This document shows positions 9,324 to 17,315 of a stretch of DNA of 32,331 nucleotides, piece by piece. The DNA is taken from NCBI RefSeq assembly GCF_000337415.1, contig NZ_AOJD01000004.1, positions 1 to 32,331 of the forward strand, read 5' to 3'. Source of the DNA: Halorubrum tebenquichense DSM 14210 (GTDB lineage: Archaea > Halobacteriota > Halobacteria > Halobacteriales > Haloferacaceae). Position numbers and translations under genes: made by a program. The stretch's first letter is position 1; each line of letters opens with the position of its first letter. The notes beneath the pieces are model-generated. The model worked only from the letters and a program-made list of their open reading frames with translations. It was not told the origin of the DNA and made no database searches.

Positions 9324-9422
9324 TGATCTAGGATACGTGTCGGGCGGCTTGTGTCTGTCCGTCCGGGTCGGGGGCGGCCCGTAGCGCAACCGTTTTCACC
9401 CTACCGCGGCCGCTTATCACAC

Positions 9423-10058
9423 ATGAATACCAACGAGTGGCAGACGTACCTCGTCACGGCGGCGAGCCGGTCCGCGGGGCGGACGACCCCCGAGGTCGTC
9501 GCGGCCGCGATCGACGGGGGGATCGACGTCGTCCAGCTCCGCGACAAGGACGCCTCCGCGCGGGAGCGGTACGAGACGGGCACCCGCCTCCGCGAGCTGA
9601 CGGCCGAGGCGGGCGTCCCGCTGATCGTCAACGACCGGGTCGACCTCGCCGCGGCCGTCGACGCCGACGGCGTCCACCTCGGCCAGTCGGACCTGCCGGT
9701 CGCGGTCGCCCGCGAGCGACTGGGCGAGTCGGCGGTCGTCGGCGTCTCCGCGTCGACGGTCGAGCAGGCGCGCGCCGCCGAGGCGGCGGGCGCGGACTAC
9801 GTCGGGGTCGGAGCCGTGTACGCGACGTCCTCGAAGGACGTGCCCGACGAGCGGAACGGGGTCGGCACCGACCGGATCGCCGCGGTCGCCGACGCGGTCG
9901 AGGTTCCGGTGATCGGGATCGGCGGCATCGACGGGAGCAACGCGGGGCGGGTGGTCGACGCGGGCGCGACCGGGGTGGCGGTCCTGTCGGCGATCACGGC
10001 CGCAGAGGATCCGACAGCGGCGGTCGCGACGCTCGGGGAGGCGGTCGCCGATGTCTGA
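9423..10058 (+). CDS. thiE: Thiamine-phosphate synthase
   Basis: The 211-residue TIM-barrel protein matches ThiE, which joins HMP pyrophosphate and HET phosphate to make thiamine phosphate. Motifs in order are VVQLRDKDAS (phosphate/pyrophosphate binding), LIVNDRVDLA, DGVHLGQSDLP, VGVSASTVEQA, ADYVGVGAVYATSSK and VIGIGGI. The ATG at 9423 was chosen because the protein starts there with YLVTAAS after a short lead, and a TTTTCA box lies 28-32 nt upstream. It overlaps thiM by 8 nt, so the two are translated from one mRNA. Confidence 0.95.
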   Translation: MNTNEWQTYLVTAASRSAGRTTPEVVAAAIDGGIDVVQLRDKDASARERYETGTRLRELTAEAGVPLIVNDRVDLAAAVDADGVHLGQSDLPVAVARERLGESAVVGVSASTVEQARAAEAAGADYVGVGAVYATSSKDVPDERNGVGTDRIAAVADAVEVPVIGIGGIDGSNAGRVVDAGATGVAVLSAITAAEDPTAAVATLGEAVADV

Positions 10059-10926
10059 CGAGAGCGACCCGCTCGACGCGTTCGACGCCGAGCGCCTCGC
10101 CCGGACGCTGGCCGCGGTCGGCGAGGCCGGCCCGCTCGTCCACCACCTCACCAACGCCGTGACGACGAGCGAGACGGCGAACGTCACGCTCCACTGGGGC
10201 GGACTCCCGGTGATGGCCGACGCGCCGGCCGAGGCCGGCGACATGGCGGCCGGAGCCGACGCCGTCGTGATAAACACCGGTACGGCGAGCCGGTCCGACG
10301 TCGACGCCATGGTCGACGCCGGGCGGCGGGCGAACGAGGCCGACGCCCCCGTCGTCCTCGACCCGGTCGGCTACGGCGCGACGCCGCACCGCGTCGAGTC
10401 GGTCGGCCGACTCCTCGAGTCGGTCGCGTTCGACGTGATCAAGGGCAACGCCGGGGAGATCCGCGGGCTCGCGGGCGAAGAGGCGACGGTCAGGGGCGTC
10501 GAGTCCGTCGGCGAGGAGTCCGGCGTCGCGGCCGCCGCCGAGGCGCTGGCGGCCGAGACGGGGGCCGTCGTCGTCGCGTCCGGCACGGCGGACGTCGTCG
10601 CCGACCCCGACGGCGGCGCGTACGAACTCGCCGTCGGCCACGAGCGGATGGGGTCGTTCGTCGGGTCGGGCTGTATGCTCGCCAGCACGCTCGGGACGGT
10701 GACCACGCTGACCCGGCGGGCTGACCCCCCGGTCGCGACGACCGTGGAGGCCGCGCTCGTCGGCACGGCGGCGTACGGGCTGGCGGGCGAGCGCGCGGCC
10801 GCGACGGAGCCGGACGGGCCGGCGACCTACCGGACCGCGTTCATGGACGCGGTGGCCGCAATGGCGGCCGACCCGCCGGAGACGGACGTCGCCGACCGCG
10901 CGTCGAAGGTTCGGTTCGAGGAATAG
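10051..10926 (+). CDS. thiM: Hydroxyethylthiazole kinase
   Basis: The 291-residue protein is a ribokinase-like ThiM, which phosphorylates hydroxyethylthiazole for thiamine salvage and supplies ThiE with its thiazole substrate. Family motifs include HHLTNAVTTSETAN, GGLPVMADAPAEAGDM, VVLDPVGYGATPHR, FDVIKGNAGEI and the catalytic-site segment GSFVGSGCMLAS. The ATG lies inside the last codons of thiE (8-nt overlap), a strong sign of translational coupling. No thiC or thi4 is present, so this locus alone serves the late and salvage steps. Confidence 0.95.
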   Translation: MSDESDPLDAFDAERLARTLAAVGEAGPLVHHLTNAVTTSETANVTLHWGGLPVMADAPAEAGDMAAGADAVVINTGTASRSDVDAMVDAGRRANEADAPVVLDPVGYGATPHRVESVGRLLESVAFDVIKGNAGEIRGLAGEEATVRGVESVGEESGVAAAAEALAAETGAVVVASGTADVVADPDGGAYELAVGHERMGSFVGSGCMLASTLGTVTTLTRRADPPVATTVEAALVGTAAYGLAGERAAATEPDGPATYRTAFMDAVAAMAADPPETDVADRASKVRFEE

Positions 10927-10954
10927 TCCCTCTGATCGCGGGCGCGGCGGCGAG

Positions 10955-11695
10955 CTACCGCGTCGCCGTCTTCCACTCACGCAGGCCGACCCGGCCGCCG
11001 TTCAGGTCCTCGGCCGGGGCCTCGGTGGCGGCCCAGACGAACAGCGGCGCGACGCTCTCGGGGTCGCGGGCGCGTTCCTTCCCCGTGAGGTCGGTCGCGA
11101 CGAGGCCGGGGTCGACGACGCCGACCGTCGCCGAGAGGTCGGCGGCGAAGCCGCGCGCGACCGCCTCGGCCGCCGCCTTCGAGACGGCGTACGCGCCCAT
11201 CCCCGGCTTCGACTCGGCCGCGACCGCGCCCGACGGGACGAGGACGCGCGCGCCGTCGGCGAGGTGGGGGACCGCCTCCGATATCGTGGCGAACACGCCG
11301 CGCGCGTTCGTCCGCATCGTGTCGTCGTAGTCGGCGTACGTCACCTCCGTCGTCGGGCGCTCGCCGGGCGCGCCGTGGAACACGCCGGCGTTCGCGAACA
11401 CCACGTCGACCGGGCCGGCCTCGCGGGCGACGCGCTCGAAGAAGCGCTCGAGGTCGAACTCGTCGCGCACGTCGACGCGGTCGCCCCAGGCGGTCCCGCG
11501 CTCGGCGTCGCCGTCTCCCCCCTCGTTCGGAGTCTCGCCGTCGCCTCCGTCGCCGTTCAGCGCCGCGACGGTCCGATCGACGGCCCCGCCGTCGCGTCCG
11601 GAGACGGCGACGAACGCCCCCTCGTCGACGAACGCCTCGGCGACGGCCCGCCCGATCCCGCTCGTTGCCCCGGTGATCGCGACCGTCAGATCCAT
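10955..11695 (-). CDS. Short-chain dehydrogenase/reductase (SDR)
   Basis: The 246-residue protein is a classical SDR. It has TGATSGIG (residues 8-15) for NAD(P), NAG at 102-104, Asn130, Ser155 and the YxxxK pair Tyr169/Lys173 (GAYAVSK). The unusual part is a roughly 20-residue Gly/Asp/Glu-rich insert at about 48-67, where the family normally has a short turn after the second strand; it is probably a surface loop. A TATA-like ACTAAG on the minus strand (about 11722-11729) is 28 nt from the ATG, so a leaderless start is likely. It is convergent with thiM and divergent from crtD. The substrate is unknown. Confidence 0.9.
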   Translation of the reverse strand: MDLTVAITGATSGIGRAVAEAFVDEGAFVAVSGRDGGAVDRTVAALNGDGGDGETPNEGGDGDAERGTAWGDRVDVRDEFDLERFFERVAREAGPVDVVFANAGVFHGAPGERPTTEVTYADYDDTMRTNARGVFATISEAVPHLADGARVLVPSGAVAAESKPGMGAYAVSKAAAEAVARGFAADLSATVGVVDPGLVATDLTGKERARDPESVAPLFVWAATEAPAEDLNGGRVGLREWKTATR

Positions 11696-11797
11696 GTGAC
11701 ATGGGGTACGCGCGTCGGCGACTTAGTGGTATCCACTCGGTGCGGCGCGGTCGGGCGGGCGGCGCTCGCCGCCGGGGCTCCGCGCCGCGTCCGGCCG

Positions 11798-11806
11798 GAT
11801 TTATAC
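11798..11806 (+). promoter_or_regulatory. Promoter of the bacterioruberin operon
   Basis: GATTTATAC, a good archaeal TATA box, is centred about 27 nt upstream of the crtD ATG at 11830. This predicts a leaderless transcript that covers crtD, lyeJ and cruF, since the later two genes overlap their predecessors and have no separate box. Confidence 0.6.
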
Positions 11807-11829
11807 CGTCGCCGTCCCTAAGATCGCAC

Positions 11830-13329
11830 ATGGACGTGGTCCCGGACATCGACGGCGTCGCCGGCGAGTCGGTCGTCGTCATCGGCGGTGGCTTCGGCGG
11901 TCTCTCGACTGCCTGTTACCTCGCGGACGCCGGCGCGGACGTCACCGTGTTGGAGAAGAACGAGCAGCTCGGCGGCCGCGCCAGCCGGCTCGAAGTCGAC
12001 GGGTTCCGGTTCGACATGGGGCCCTCGTGGTACCTGATGCCGGACGTCTTCGAGCGGTTCTTCGGCCACTTCGACCGGTCGCCCGACGAGTTCTACGAGT
12101 TAGAGCGGCTCGACCCGCACTACCGCGTGTTCTGGAAGGACGGCGATCAGGTCGACGTGCTCCCGGACCGCGCGGAGAACAGGGAGATCTTCGAGTCGTA
12201 CGAGCCGGGCGCGGGCGAGGCGTTCGACGCGTACCTCGAGGAGTCCCAGCGGACCTACGAGATCGGGATGGAACACTTCGTGTACGAGGACCGCCCGCGG
12301 CTGCGCGATTACGTGGATACAGACGTGTTGCGCTACTCGTGGGGGCTCTCGCTGCTCGGCAAGATGCAGGGGCACGTCGAGGACTACTTCGACCACCCGA
12401 AGCTCCAGCAGCTGATGCAGTACACGCTCGTGTTCCTCGGGGGGTCGCCGACGAACACGCCGGCGCTGTACAACCTGATGAGCCACGTCGACTACAACAT
12501 GGGGGTCTACTACCCCGAGGGCGGGATCGGCGCGGTCGTCGACGGCATCGTCGAACTGGCCGAGGACCTCGGCGTCGAGTTCGTCACCGACGCCGAGGTG
12601 ACCGGCATCGAGGGCCGCTACGGCGCGTTCGCGGTCGACACCGTGAACGGCGAGCGGTACCTCGCGGACCGGGTCGTCTCCGACGCCGACTACGCGCACA
12701 CCGAACAGGAGCTGCTTCCGGAGCGGAAGCGGCAGTACACGGAGGAGTACTGGGAGTCGCGGACGTACGCCCCATCCGCGTTCCTGCTGTATCTCGGCGT
12801 CGAGGGCGACGTGCCGAACCTCGAACACCACACGCTCGTGCTCCCGACCGACTGGGACGGGCACTTCGCGCAGATCTTCGACGACCCCGAGTGGCCCGAC
12901 GACCCCGCCTACTACCTCTGTGTCCCCTCGGAGACCGACGACACGGTCGCGCCGGAGGGCCACAGCAACCTCTTCGCCTTAGTGCCGATCGCGCCCGGGC
13001 TCGCGGACACCCCGGAGATCCGCAACCGCTACCGCGATCTGGTGATCGACGACATCGCGGAGAACACCGACACCGACCTCCGCGGCCGCGTCGTCGTCGA
13101 GGAGACGTTCTCGGTCGACGACTTCGCGGACCGGTACAACAGCTACGCGGGCAGCGCGCTCGGGCTGGCGCACACGCTCACCCAGACCTCGCTGTTGCGC
13201 CCGCCGCACACCTCCGACGCGGTCGACGGGCTCCACTTCACGGGGTCGACGACGACGCCCGGCATCGGCGTCCCGATGTGTCTCATCAGCGGGCAGCTGA
13301 CCGCGGAAGCGATGGCCGACGACGCGTGA
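11830..13329 (+). CDS. crtD: Carotenoid 3,4-desaturase (CrtI/CrtD-family FAD oxidoreductase)
   Basis: The 499-residue protein has the N-terminal dinucleotide fold VVVIGGGFGGLSTACYLADAG (about residues 15-35) with the ribose-binding Glu at 42, followed by LGGRAS. It ends with the family C-terminal FAD motif GLHFTGSTTTPGIGVPMCLISG. This defines the phytoene-desaturase superfamily. The position immediately before lyeJ and cruF matches the three-gene bacterioruberin cluster characterised in Haloarcula japonica. There CrtD desaturates the 3,4 bonds of the C45/C50 intermediates, while phytoene desaturase is encoded elsewhere. The role as CrtD rather than CrtI is therefore inferred from context. The in-frame ATG at 11701 is rejected: the extra segment is Arg/Pro-rich and a TATA box supports 11830. 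Confidence 0.88.
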   Translation: MDVVPDIDGVAGESVVVIGGGFGGLSTACYLADAGADVTVLEKNEQLGGRASRLEVDGFRFDMGPSWYLMPDVFERFFGHFDRSPDEFYELERLDPHYRVFWKDGDQVDVLPDRAENREIFESYEPGAGEAFDAYLEESQRTYEIGMEHFVYEDRPRLRDYVDTDVLRYSWGLSLLGKMQGHVEDYFDHPKLQQLMQYTLVFLGGSPTNTPALYNLMSHVDYNMGVYYPEGGIGAVVDGIVELAEDLGVEFVTDAEVTGIEGRYGAFAVDTVNGERYLADRVVSDADYAHTEQELLPERKRQYTEEYWESRTYAPSAFLLYLGVEGDVPNLEHHTLVLPTDWDGHFAQIFDDPEWPDDPAYYLCVPSETDDTVAPEGHSNLFALVPIAPGLADTPEIRNRYRDLVIDDIAENTDTDLRGRVVVEETFSVDDFADRYNSYAGSALGLAHTLTQTSLLRPPHTSDAVDGLHFTGSTTTPGIGVPMCLISGQLTAEAMADDA

Positions 13330-14243
13330 CTGAGGCCGTGAGCGACCAACACCGATCCACCACGGACGACCGCGCGGAGTCCGCCGGGGGCGGCGGCGAG
13401 GGGCTCCGCTACCTGCTGGTGTTGTCGCGGCCGCGCTTCTGGCTGTACCTCGCCGGGCCGGTCGCGGTCGGCGTCACCTACGGCATCGCCGACGTGAGCG
13501 AGCTGTTCACGCCCGTCACGGTCTCGCTCGCGGCGTACTTCCTCGTCCCCGCGAACGTGTTCCTCTACGGCGTCAACGACGTGTTCGACGCCGACATCGA
13601 CGAGCTGAACCCGAAGAAGGAGGGCCGCGAGGCCCGCTGGCGGGGAAGTCGGCTGGTCGTCGGCGCGGTCGTCGCCGCCGGCGCGCTGGGGGTGGCGACG
13701 CTCGCGATCACGCCCCGGGTCGCGTGGCCGTACCTGCTCGGCTTCCTCGTCTTAGCCGTCGGGTACAGCGCGCCGCCCGCGCGGTTCAAGACCACGCCGT
13801 TCCTCGACTCGCTGTCGAACGGGCTGTACGCGCTCCCCGGCGCGGCGGCGTACGCGACGGTCGCGGGCGCGCACCCGCCGCTCGCGGCGCTGGCGGGCGC
13901 GTGGCTCTGGACGATGGGGATGCACACGTTCTCCGCGATCCCCGACATCGAGCCCGACCGGGCCGCGGGGATCGACACGACCGCGACGGTGCTGGGCGAG
14001 GCGCGCACGTACGCCTACTGCTTCGCGGCGTGGACCGCCGCGGCCGCCGCGTTCTGGCTCGTCGACCCGCGGCTCGGCGCGCTGCTCGGCGTCTACCCGG
14101 TCTTCGTCGCGTGGGTCGCGCGCTCGTCCGTCTCGGTCGACCGGGCGTACTGGTGGTTCCCGGCGCTGAACACCGTCGTCGGCACGCTGCTGTCGATGGG
14201 CGGCCTCTGGCGGGTGTACCCGCTCTGGGAGGCGCTGCCGTGA
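13326..14243 (+). CDS. lyeJ: Lycopene elongase / 1,2-hydratase (UbiA-type prenyltransferase)
   Basis: The 305-residue membrane prenyltransferase has both aspartate motifs of the UbiA superfamily: NDVFDADID at residues 84-92 and DIEPDRAAGID at 207-217. About eight hydrophobic helices surround them. In haloarchaea LyeJ adds C5 isoprene units to lycopene and hydrates the ends, feeding the C50 carotenoid bacterioruberin. The GTG at 13326 overlaps the crtD stop as GTGA; a second GTG at 13338 is an alternative start. The first 26 residues are polar and poorly conserved-looking. Context on both sides makes the assignment firm. Confidence 0.93.
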   Translation: MTEAVSDQHRSTTDDRAESAGGGGEGLRYLLVLSRPRFWLYLAGPVAVGVTYGIADVSELFTPVTVSLAAYFLVPANVFLYGVNDVFDADIDELNPKKEGREARWRGSRLVVGAVVAAGALGVATLAITPRVAWPYLLGFLVLAVGYSAPPARFKTTPFLDSLSNGLYALPGAAAYATVAGAHPPLAALAGAWLWTMGMHTFSAIPDIEPDRAAGIDTTATVLGEARTYAYCFAAWTAAAAAFWLVDPRLGALLGVYPVFVAWVARSSVSVDRAYWWFPALNTVVGTLLSMGGLWRVYPLWEALP

Positions 14244-15118
14244 CCGACTCGACCGCGACGACCGGGTCGGGCCTCGACGCGCTCCGGGACCGGCTGCCCG
14301 ACACGCGCCGCGAGGCGGAGGCGCTGCTCGACCGGATCGTCCGCGAGAACCGCTTCACCATCGCGGTCGTGTTCCCGCTCGTCGGCGCGATCGCGCTCGT
14401 CGCCAGCGCAGAGGGGGTGGTGCCGGAGCCGTACGCCTTCCACCCGTGGTTCGTGCTGTTCGGCGTGATCGTGATGCGGTCGCCGCTCGTCGTGGGCGTG
14501 CTGCCGACCGTCGACCGCCGCGCGCTCGGCTGGGTCGGCGTGCTGGTCGCGTACACCTACCTCATCGAGGGCGTCGGCGTCGCCACCGGCTGGCCGTACG
14601 GGGAGTTCGCGTACACGGTCGACCTCGGCCCGATGCTCGCGGGGGTGCCCGTCGCGCTCCCGGTCTTTTTCATCCCGCTCGTGTTGAACGCCTACCTGCT
14701 GTGTCTGCTGCTGCTCGGGCCGCGCGCCGACAGCGTGTGGGTCCGGCTGGCGACGGTGATCCCGGTCGTCGTCGCGATGGACGTCGTGTTGGACCCGGGC
14801 GCGGTGTCGCTCGGCTTCTGGGACTTCGGCGGCGGCGCGTTCTACGGCGTCCCGCTCTCGAACTACGCCGGCTGGGTGCTGTCCGCGGTCGTCGCGGTCG
14901 TCACGCTCGATCGGGCGTTCGCGGCGGCCGGAATTCGCGACCGGCTCCGCGACTGCGAGTTCATGCTCGATGACATGGTGAGCTTCGTGATCCTCTGGGG
15001 GGGAATCAACCTCTGGTTCGGCAACCTCCTGCCCGCGGCGGTCGCCGCCGCCTTCGGCGTCGGACTAGTCCGCGCCGACCGGTTCGACACGCGGCTGTTC
15101 ACGCAGTGGCGGCGGTAG
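14240..15118 (+). CDS. cruF: Bisanhydrobacterioruberin hydratase
   Basis: The 292-residue protein is a DUF422/CruF-family membrane protein with about seven hydrophobic helices after a 38-residue hydrophilic N terminus. Family-like segments are YLIEGVGVATGWPYGEFAYT, FFIPLVLNAYLL, VVAMDVVLDPGAVSLGFWDF and GVPLSNYAGW. CruF hydrates the psi end groups of bisanhydrobacterioruberin, the final step to bacterioruberin, the red membrane carotenoid. The GTG start overlaps the lyeJ stop as GTGA, so all three pathway genes are translationally linked. Confidence 0.93.
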   Translation: MTDSTATTGSGLDALRDRLPDTRREAEALLDRIVRENRFTIAVVFPLVGAIALVASAEGVVPEPYAFHPWFVLFGVIVMRSPLVVGVLPTVDRRALGWVGVLVAYTYLIEGVGVATGWPYGEFAYTVDLGPMLAGVPVALPVFFIPLVLNAYLLCLLLLGPRADSVWVRLATVIPVVVAMDVVLDPGAVSLGFWDFGGGAFYGVPLSNYAGWVLSAVVAVVTLDRAFAAAGIRDRLRDCEFMLDDMVSFVILWGGINLWFGNLLPAAVAAAFGVGLVRADRFDTRLFTQWRR

Positions 15119-15156
15119 CGGCGGCCGGGGCGGGCGCGGCCGCGCCACTCGGCTGC

Positions 15157-15230
15157 GCTTATATACCGGGCCCACGTCCTTCCGGTCGTGACTGACGGCG
15201 GCAACCGCACGCGACGGGGGAACCGGGAGG
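15157..15230 (+). promoter_or_regulatory. dacZ promoter and Shine-Dalgarno
   Basis: GCTTATATA (15157-15165) is a near-ideal TATA box and predicts transcription start at about 15188, where a GTG opens a mini-ORF. GGGAGG (15225-15230) lies 10 nt before the dacZ ATG, so dacZ can initiate internally on the leader even though the transcript seems to begin with another start codon. Confidence 0.6.
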
Positions 15231-15244
15231 ACCGACGGCGATGA
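15188..15244 (+). CDS. Possible leaderless mini-ORF (18 codons) before dacZ
   Basis: The frame begins with GTG at the predicted transcription start, encodes an Arg-rich peptide (MTDGGNRTRRGNREDRRR) and ends with TGA that overlaps the dacZ ATG as ATGA. Seven of the 18 residues are arginine. No domain is recognisable. It resembles a regulatory upstream ORF coupled to the main gene, but no conservation data are available here. Confidence 0.35.
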   Translation: MTDGGNRTRRGNREDRRR

Positions 15245-15798
15245 GCGGGCTCGCAATCCAATACGGCGACCACGAGCGCGTGTGCGAGGTCGTCGACCGG
15301 CTAACCTACTGCGCCGAGGGGATCAGCGTCTCCTTCGACGGGTACGAAGAGCCGCACGTGAAGGGGCCGGGGTTGTACTTCGCCGTCATCGGCGACAGCG
15401 ACTACGGCGCGTACGCGGACCCGATGGGCGACAACCGCTGGCCGCGCGACGACTGCGCCTCCGTCTTCGACGAGGACGCGTTCGCGGCCGCCGCGGAGTC
15501 GGTGAGCGTCGAACAGGACGGCGGCGTCGTCGTCGCGGTCGACGGCGAGATCGAGTCGCAGATGGTCCGGTTCCGCGACCTGGGCACCCGCGACGCGGAG
15601 ACCGACCTCGTCGACGACGTGAGCTACGAGCCGTGGATGGGGTCGCGCCACATGAGCGCGATCGAGACCTCCGTCCGTCCGGAGGTCGTTGCGACGGTAA
15701 CGCTGAGCGAGGAGAGCGGCCGCGTCAGCGTCTTCCGCGACGGCGAGGCCGACAGCGCGCAGCGCGAGGCGATCGGCGGCCGCTGGCGCGTCGCGTAG
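15241..15798 (+). CDS. dacZ: Diadenylate cyclase DacZ (c-di-AMP synthase)
   Basis: The 185-residue protein looks like the compact archaeal DacZ, which makes the second messenger c-di-AMP from two ATP. The C-terminal half follows the DAC-domain order: a DGA-like motif, here D93-G-G with the following strand VVVAVDGEI, then GSRHMSA (134-140) in place of the usual G[TS]RHRAA, then VTLSEESGRVSVFRDG (153-168), which mirrors the SEETG strand of DisA and CdaA. The N-terminal part (GPGLYFAVIGD, MGDNRWPRDDC) is typical of the archaeal form as I recall it. No membrane helix is present, so it is cytoplasmic. The two motif variations are notable, and the assignment rests on pattern recall. Confidence 0.78.
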   Translation: MSGLAIQYGDHERVCEVVDRLTYCAEGISVSFDGYEEPHVKGPGLYFAVIGDSDYGAYADPMGDNRWPRDDCASVFDEDAFAAAAESVSVEQDGGVVVAVDGEIESQMVRFRDLGTRDAETDLVDDVSYEPWMGSRHMSAIETSVRPEVVATVTLSEESGRVSVFRDGEADSAQREAIGGRWRVA

Positions 15799-15828
15799 GA
15801 CTCACGGCGTCGCCGCCGCGTCGCGTTG

Positions 15829-15880
15829 GCTCCCGGCGTCCGGCGTCGACTCCGCGGTCGCGGCGCTCCCGGCGTCCGGC
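15829..15880. repeat. 16-bp direct repeat upstream of uspA
   Basis: GCTCCCGGCGTCCGGC occurs at 15829-15844 and 15865-15880, 20 bp apart, in the gap between dacZ and the UspA gene. It probably reflects a local duplication. Confidence 0.5.
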
Positions 15881-15924
15881 ACCGAGGCCCCACCGTTAAG
15901 CCGCGGCCGGGCGAACGGCGACCC

Positions 15925-16350
15925 ATGTACGACGATATTCTGGTTCCGACGGACGGGAGCGAGGCGGTCGACCGCGCGCTCGATCACGCGACCCGGCTGG
16001 CGAGCGACCACGACGCGACGGTCCACGCGCTGTACGTCGTCGACCAGCGGATCGCGGCCGCCAACTCCGGCGACCTCCACGACGAGGTCGTCGCCGACCT
16101 CGAATCGCAGGGTGAAGACGCGGTGAACGCGGTCGCGGAAGCGGCCGCCGAGGCCGATATCGACGCCGAGACCCACGTCGCGCACGGGACGCCCGACACC
16201 GAGATCGTCGCCTACGCCGAGGAGAACGGTATCGACGTGATCGTGATGAGCCCGGAGGGGAAGTCGCCGCGCGAGCGGATCCGGTCGCTCGGCAGCGTGT
16301 CCGACCGCGTCGCCGACGACGCCTCGGTGCCCGTGTTCCTGATAAAGTAA
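15925..16350 (+). CDS. Single-domain UspA universal stress protein
   Basis: The 141-residue protein is one UspA domain. It opens MYDDILVPTDGSEAVDRALDHA and ends with SLGSVSDRVADDASVPVFLIK. The nucleotide loop reads MSPEGKSPRERIRSLGSVS, so the second glycine of the canonical GxxG motif is replaced by Ser; ATP binding is possible but the loop is not standard. The TTAAG element at 15896-15900 is about 27 nt before the ATG and supports a leaderless start; the in-frame ATG at 15826 gives only a Pro/Arg-rich extension. Position next to dacZ may link both to osmotic or stress physiology, but that is speculative. Confidence 0.9.
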   Translation: MYDDILVPTDGSEAVDRALDHATRLASDHDATVHALYVVDQRIAAANSGDLHDEVVADLESQGEDAVNAVAEAAAEADIDAETHVAHGTPDTEIVAYAEENGIDVIVMSPEGKSPRERIRSLGSVSDRVADDASVPVFLIK

Positions 16351-16383
16351 CCGTCGAGCGGAGGACTCCACCGCCGGCCTCGT

Positions 16384-16399
16384 CCCCCCGATCAGGGGG
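16384..16399 (+). terminator. Possible terminator hairpin after uspA
   Basis: A C5-GATCA-G5 hairpin (arms 16385-16389 and 16395-16399) lies 34 nt after the uspA stop. It has no T tract, so its role in archaeal termination is doubtful. Confidence 0.25.
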
Positions 16400-16453
16400 T
16401 CTGTCGCCGACCCGTCCGGGGCAATTAGGTGGATGCGGACGCGACGCCCCGGT

Positions 16454-17221
16454 ATGGAACTCACCGTGCTCGGGTCCGGCAGCGCGATGCCGGTCCCCGA
16501 CCGCGCGCAGGCCGGGTACCTCCTCGACGACGGCGACCGGTCGCTGCTCGTCGACTGCGGCAGCGGCGTCCTCCAGCGACTCGCCGGGACGGACACCGGC
16601 TACGAGGGCGTCTCGACGGTCCTTCTGACCCACCACCACCTCGACCACGTCGCCGCCCTGTTACCCCTCCTGAAGGCCCGCTGGCTCGCCGGCGAGGAAC
16701 ACCTCGAAGTCGTCGGTCCCGCGGGCACGAAGTCGCTCGTCGACGGCCTGCTCGACGTCCACGACTACCTCGACGGCCGGATCGACCTCGCGATCCGGGA
16801 GGTGTCCGCGGCGCGCCCGTTCGCCGCGGCCGGGTTCGACGTGGCCGCCCGCGAGACGCGTCACTCAATGGACGGGTTCGCGTACCGGTTCTCGCCGCCG
16901 AGCTCCGACGCGCCGGCCGGGGACGGCCCGCTCGTTCTCTCGGGCGACACCGAGGCGTTCGCGGGGATGGCGCGGTTCGCGGACGGGGCCGACTGCCTGG
17001 TCCACGACTGCTCGTTCCCGGACGACGTCGACGTGTCGAACCACCCGCGGCCGACGAGCCTCGGCGAGGCGCTCGCGGGCGCGGAGGTCGGCACCCTCCT
17101 GCTGTCGCACCTCTACCCCCACACCGGCGGCCGGGAGCGCGAGATGGAAAAGCAGGTCCGCGAGGCGGGCTTCGACGGCGAGGTGCGGACCGCGACCGAC
17201 GGGCTTCGCGTGTCGCTGTGA
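16454..17221 (+). CDS. Metallo-beta-lactamase-fold hydrolase (RNase Z-like phosphodiesterase)
   Basis: The 255-residue protein has the zinc-binding motif HHHLDH (residues 60-65), later candidate ligands His137, Asp165 (VLSGDTE) and His219 or His223 (LLLSHLYPH), and the N-terminal MELTVLGSGSAMPVPDRAQAG seen in the RNase Z/ElaC-like branch. The enzymes are phosphodiesterases or related hydrolases of the cytoplasm. It is not a full tRNase Z: the long flexible arm is not evident, so tRNA 3' processing is not claimed. AATTAGG at 16423-16429 is 25-31 nt before the ATG, giving a leaderless start. Confidence 0.88.
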   Translation: MELTVLGSGSAMPVPDRAQAGYLLDDGDRSLLVDCGSGVLQRLAGTDTGYEGVSTVLLTHHHLDHVAALLPLLKARWLAGEEHLEVVGPAGTKSLVDGLLDVHDYLDGRIDLAIREVSAARPFAAAGFDVAARETRHSMDGFAYRFSPPSSDAPAGDGPLVLSGDTEAFAGMARFADGADCLVHDCSFPDDVDVSNHPRPTSLGEALAGAEVGTLLLSHLYPHTGGREREMEKQVREAGFDGEVRTATDGLRVSL

Positions 17222-17315
17222 GCGGCGGGGGTTCGACGCCGTCATCGCCGATCGCCGCCGGGGTCGCTCTCGGTGTCAGAATCGTAATCGGTCGTCGGGC
17301 AGAATCCGAGCGGGA

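Noticed and set aside
9324..9422. Possible TPP riboswitch ahead of thiE
   Set aside because: The 98-nt gap is shared by two divergent promoters, and no THI-box elements such as CUGAGA are present; thiE appears leaderless.
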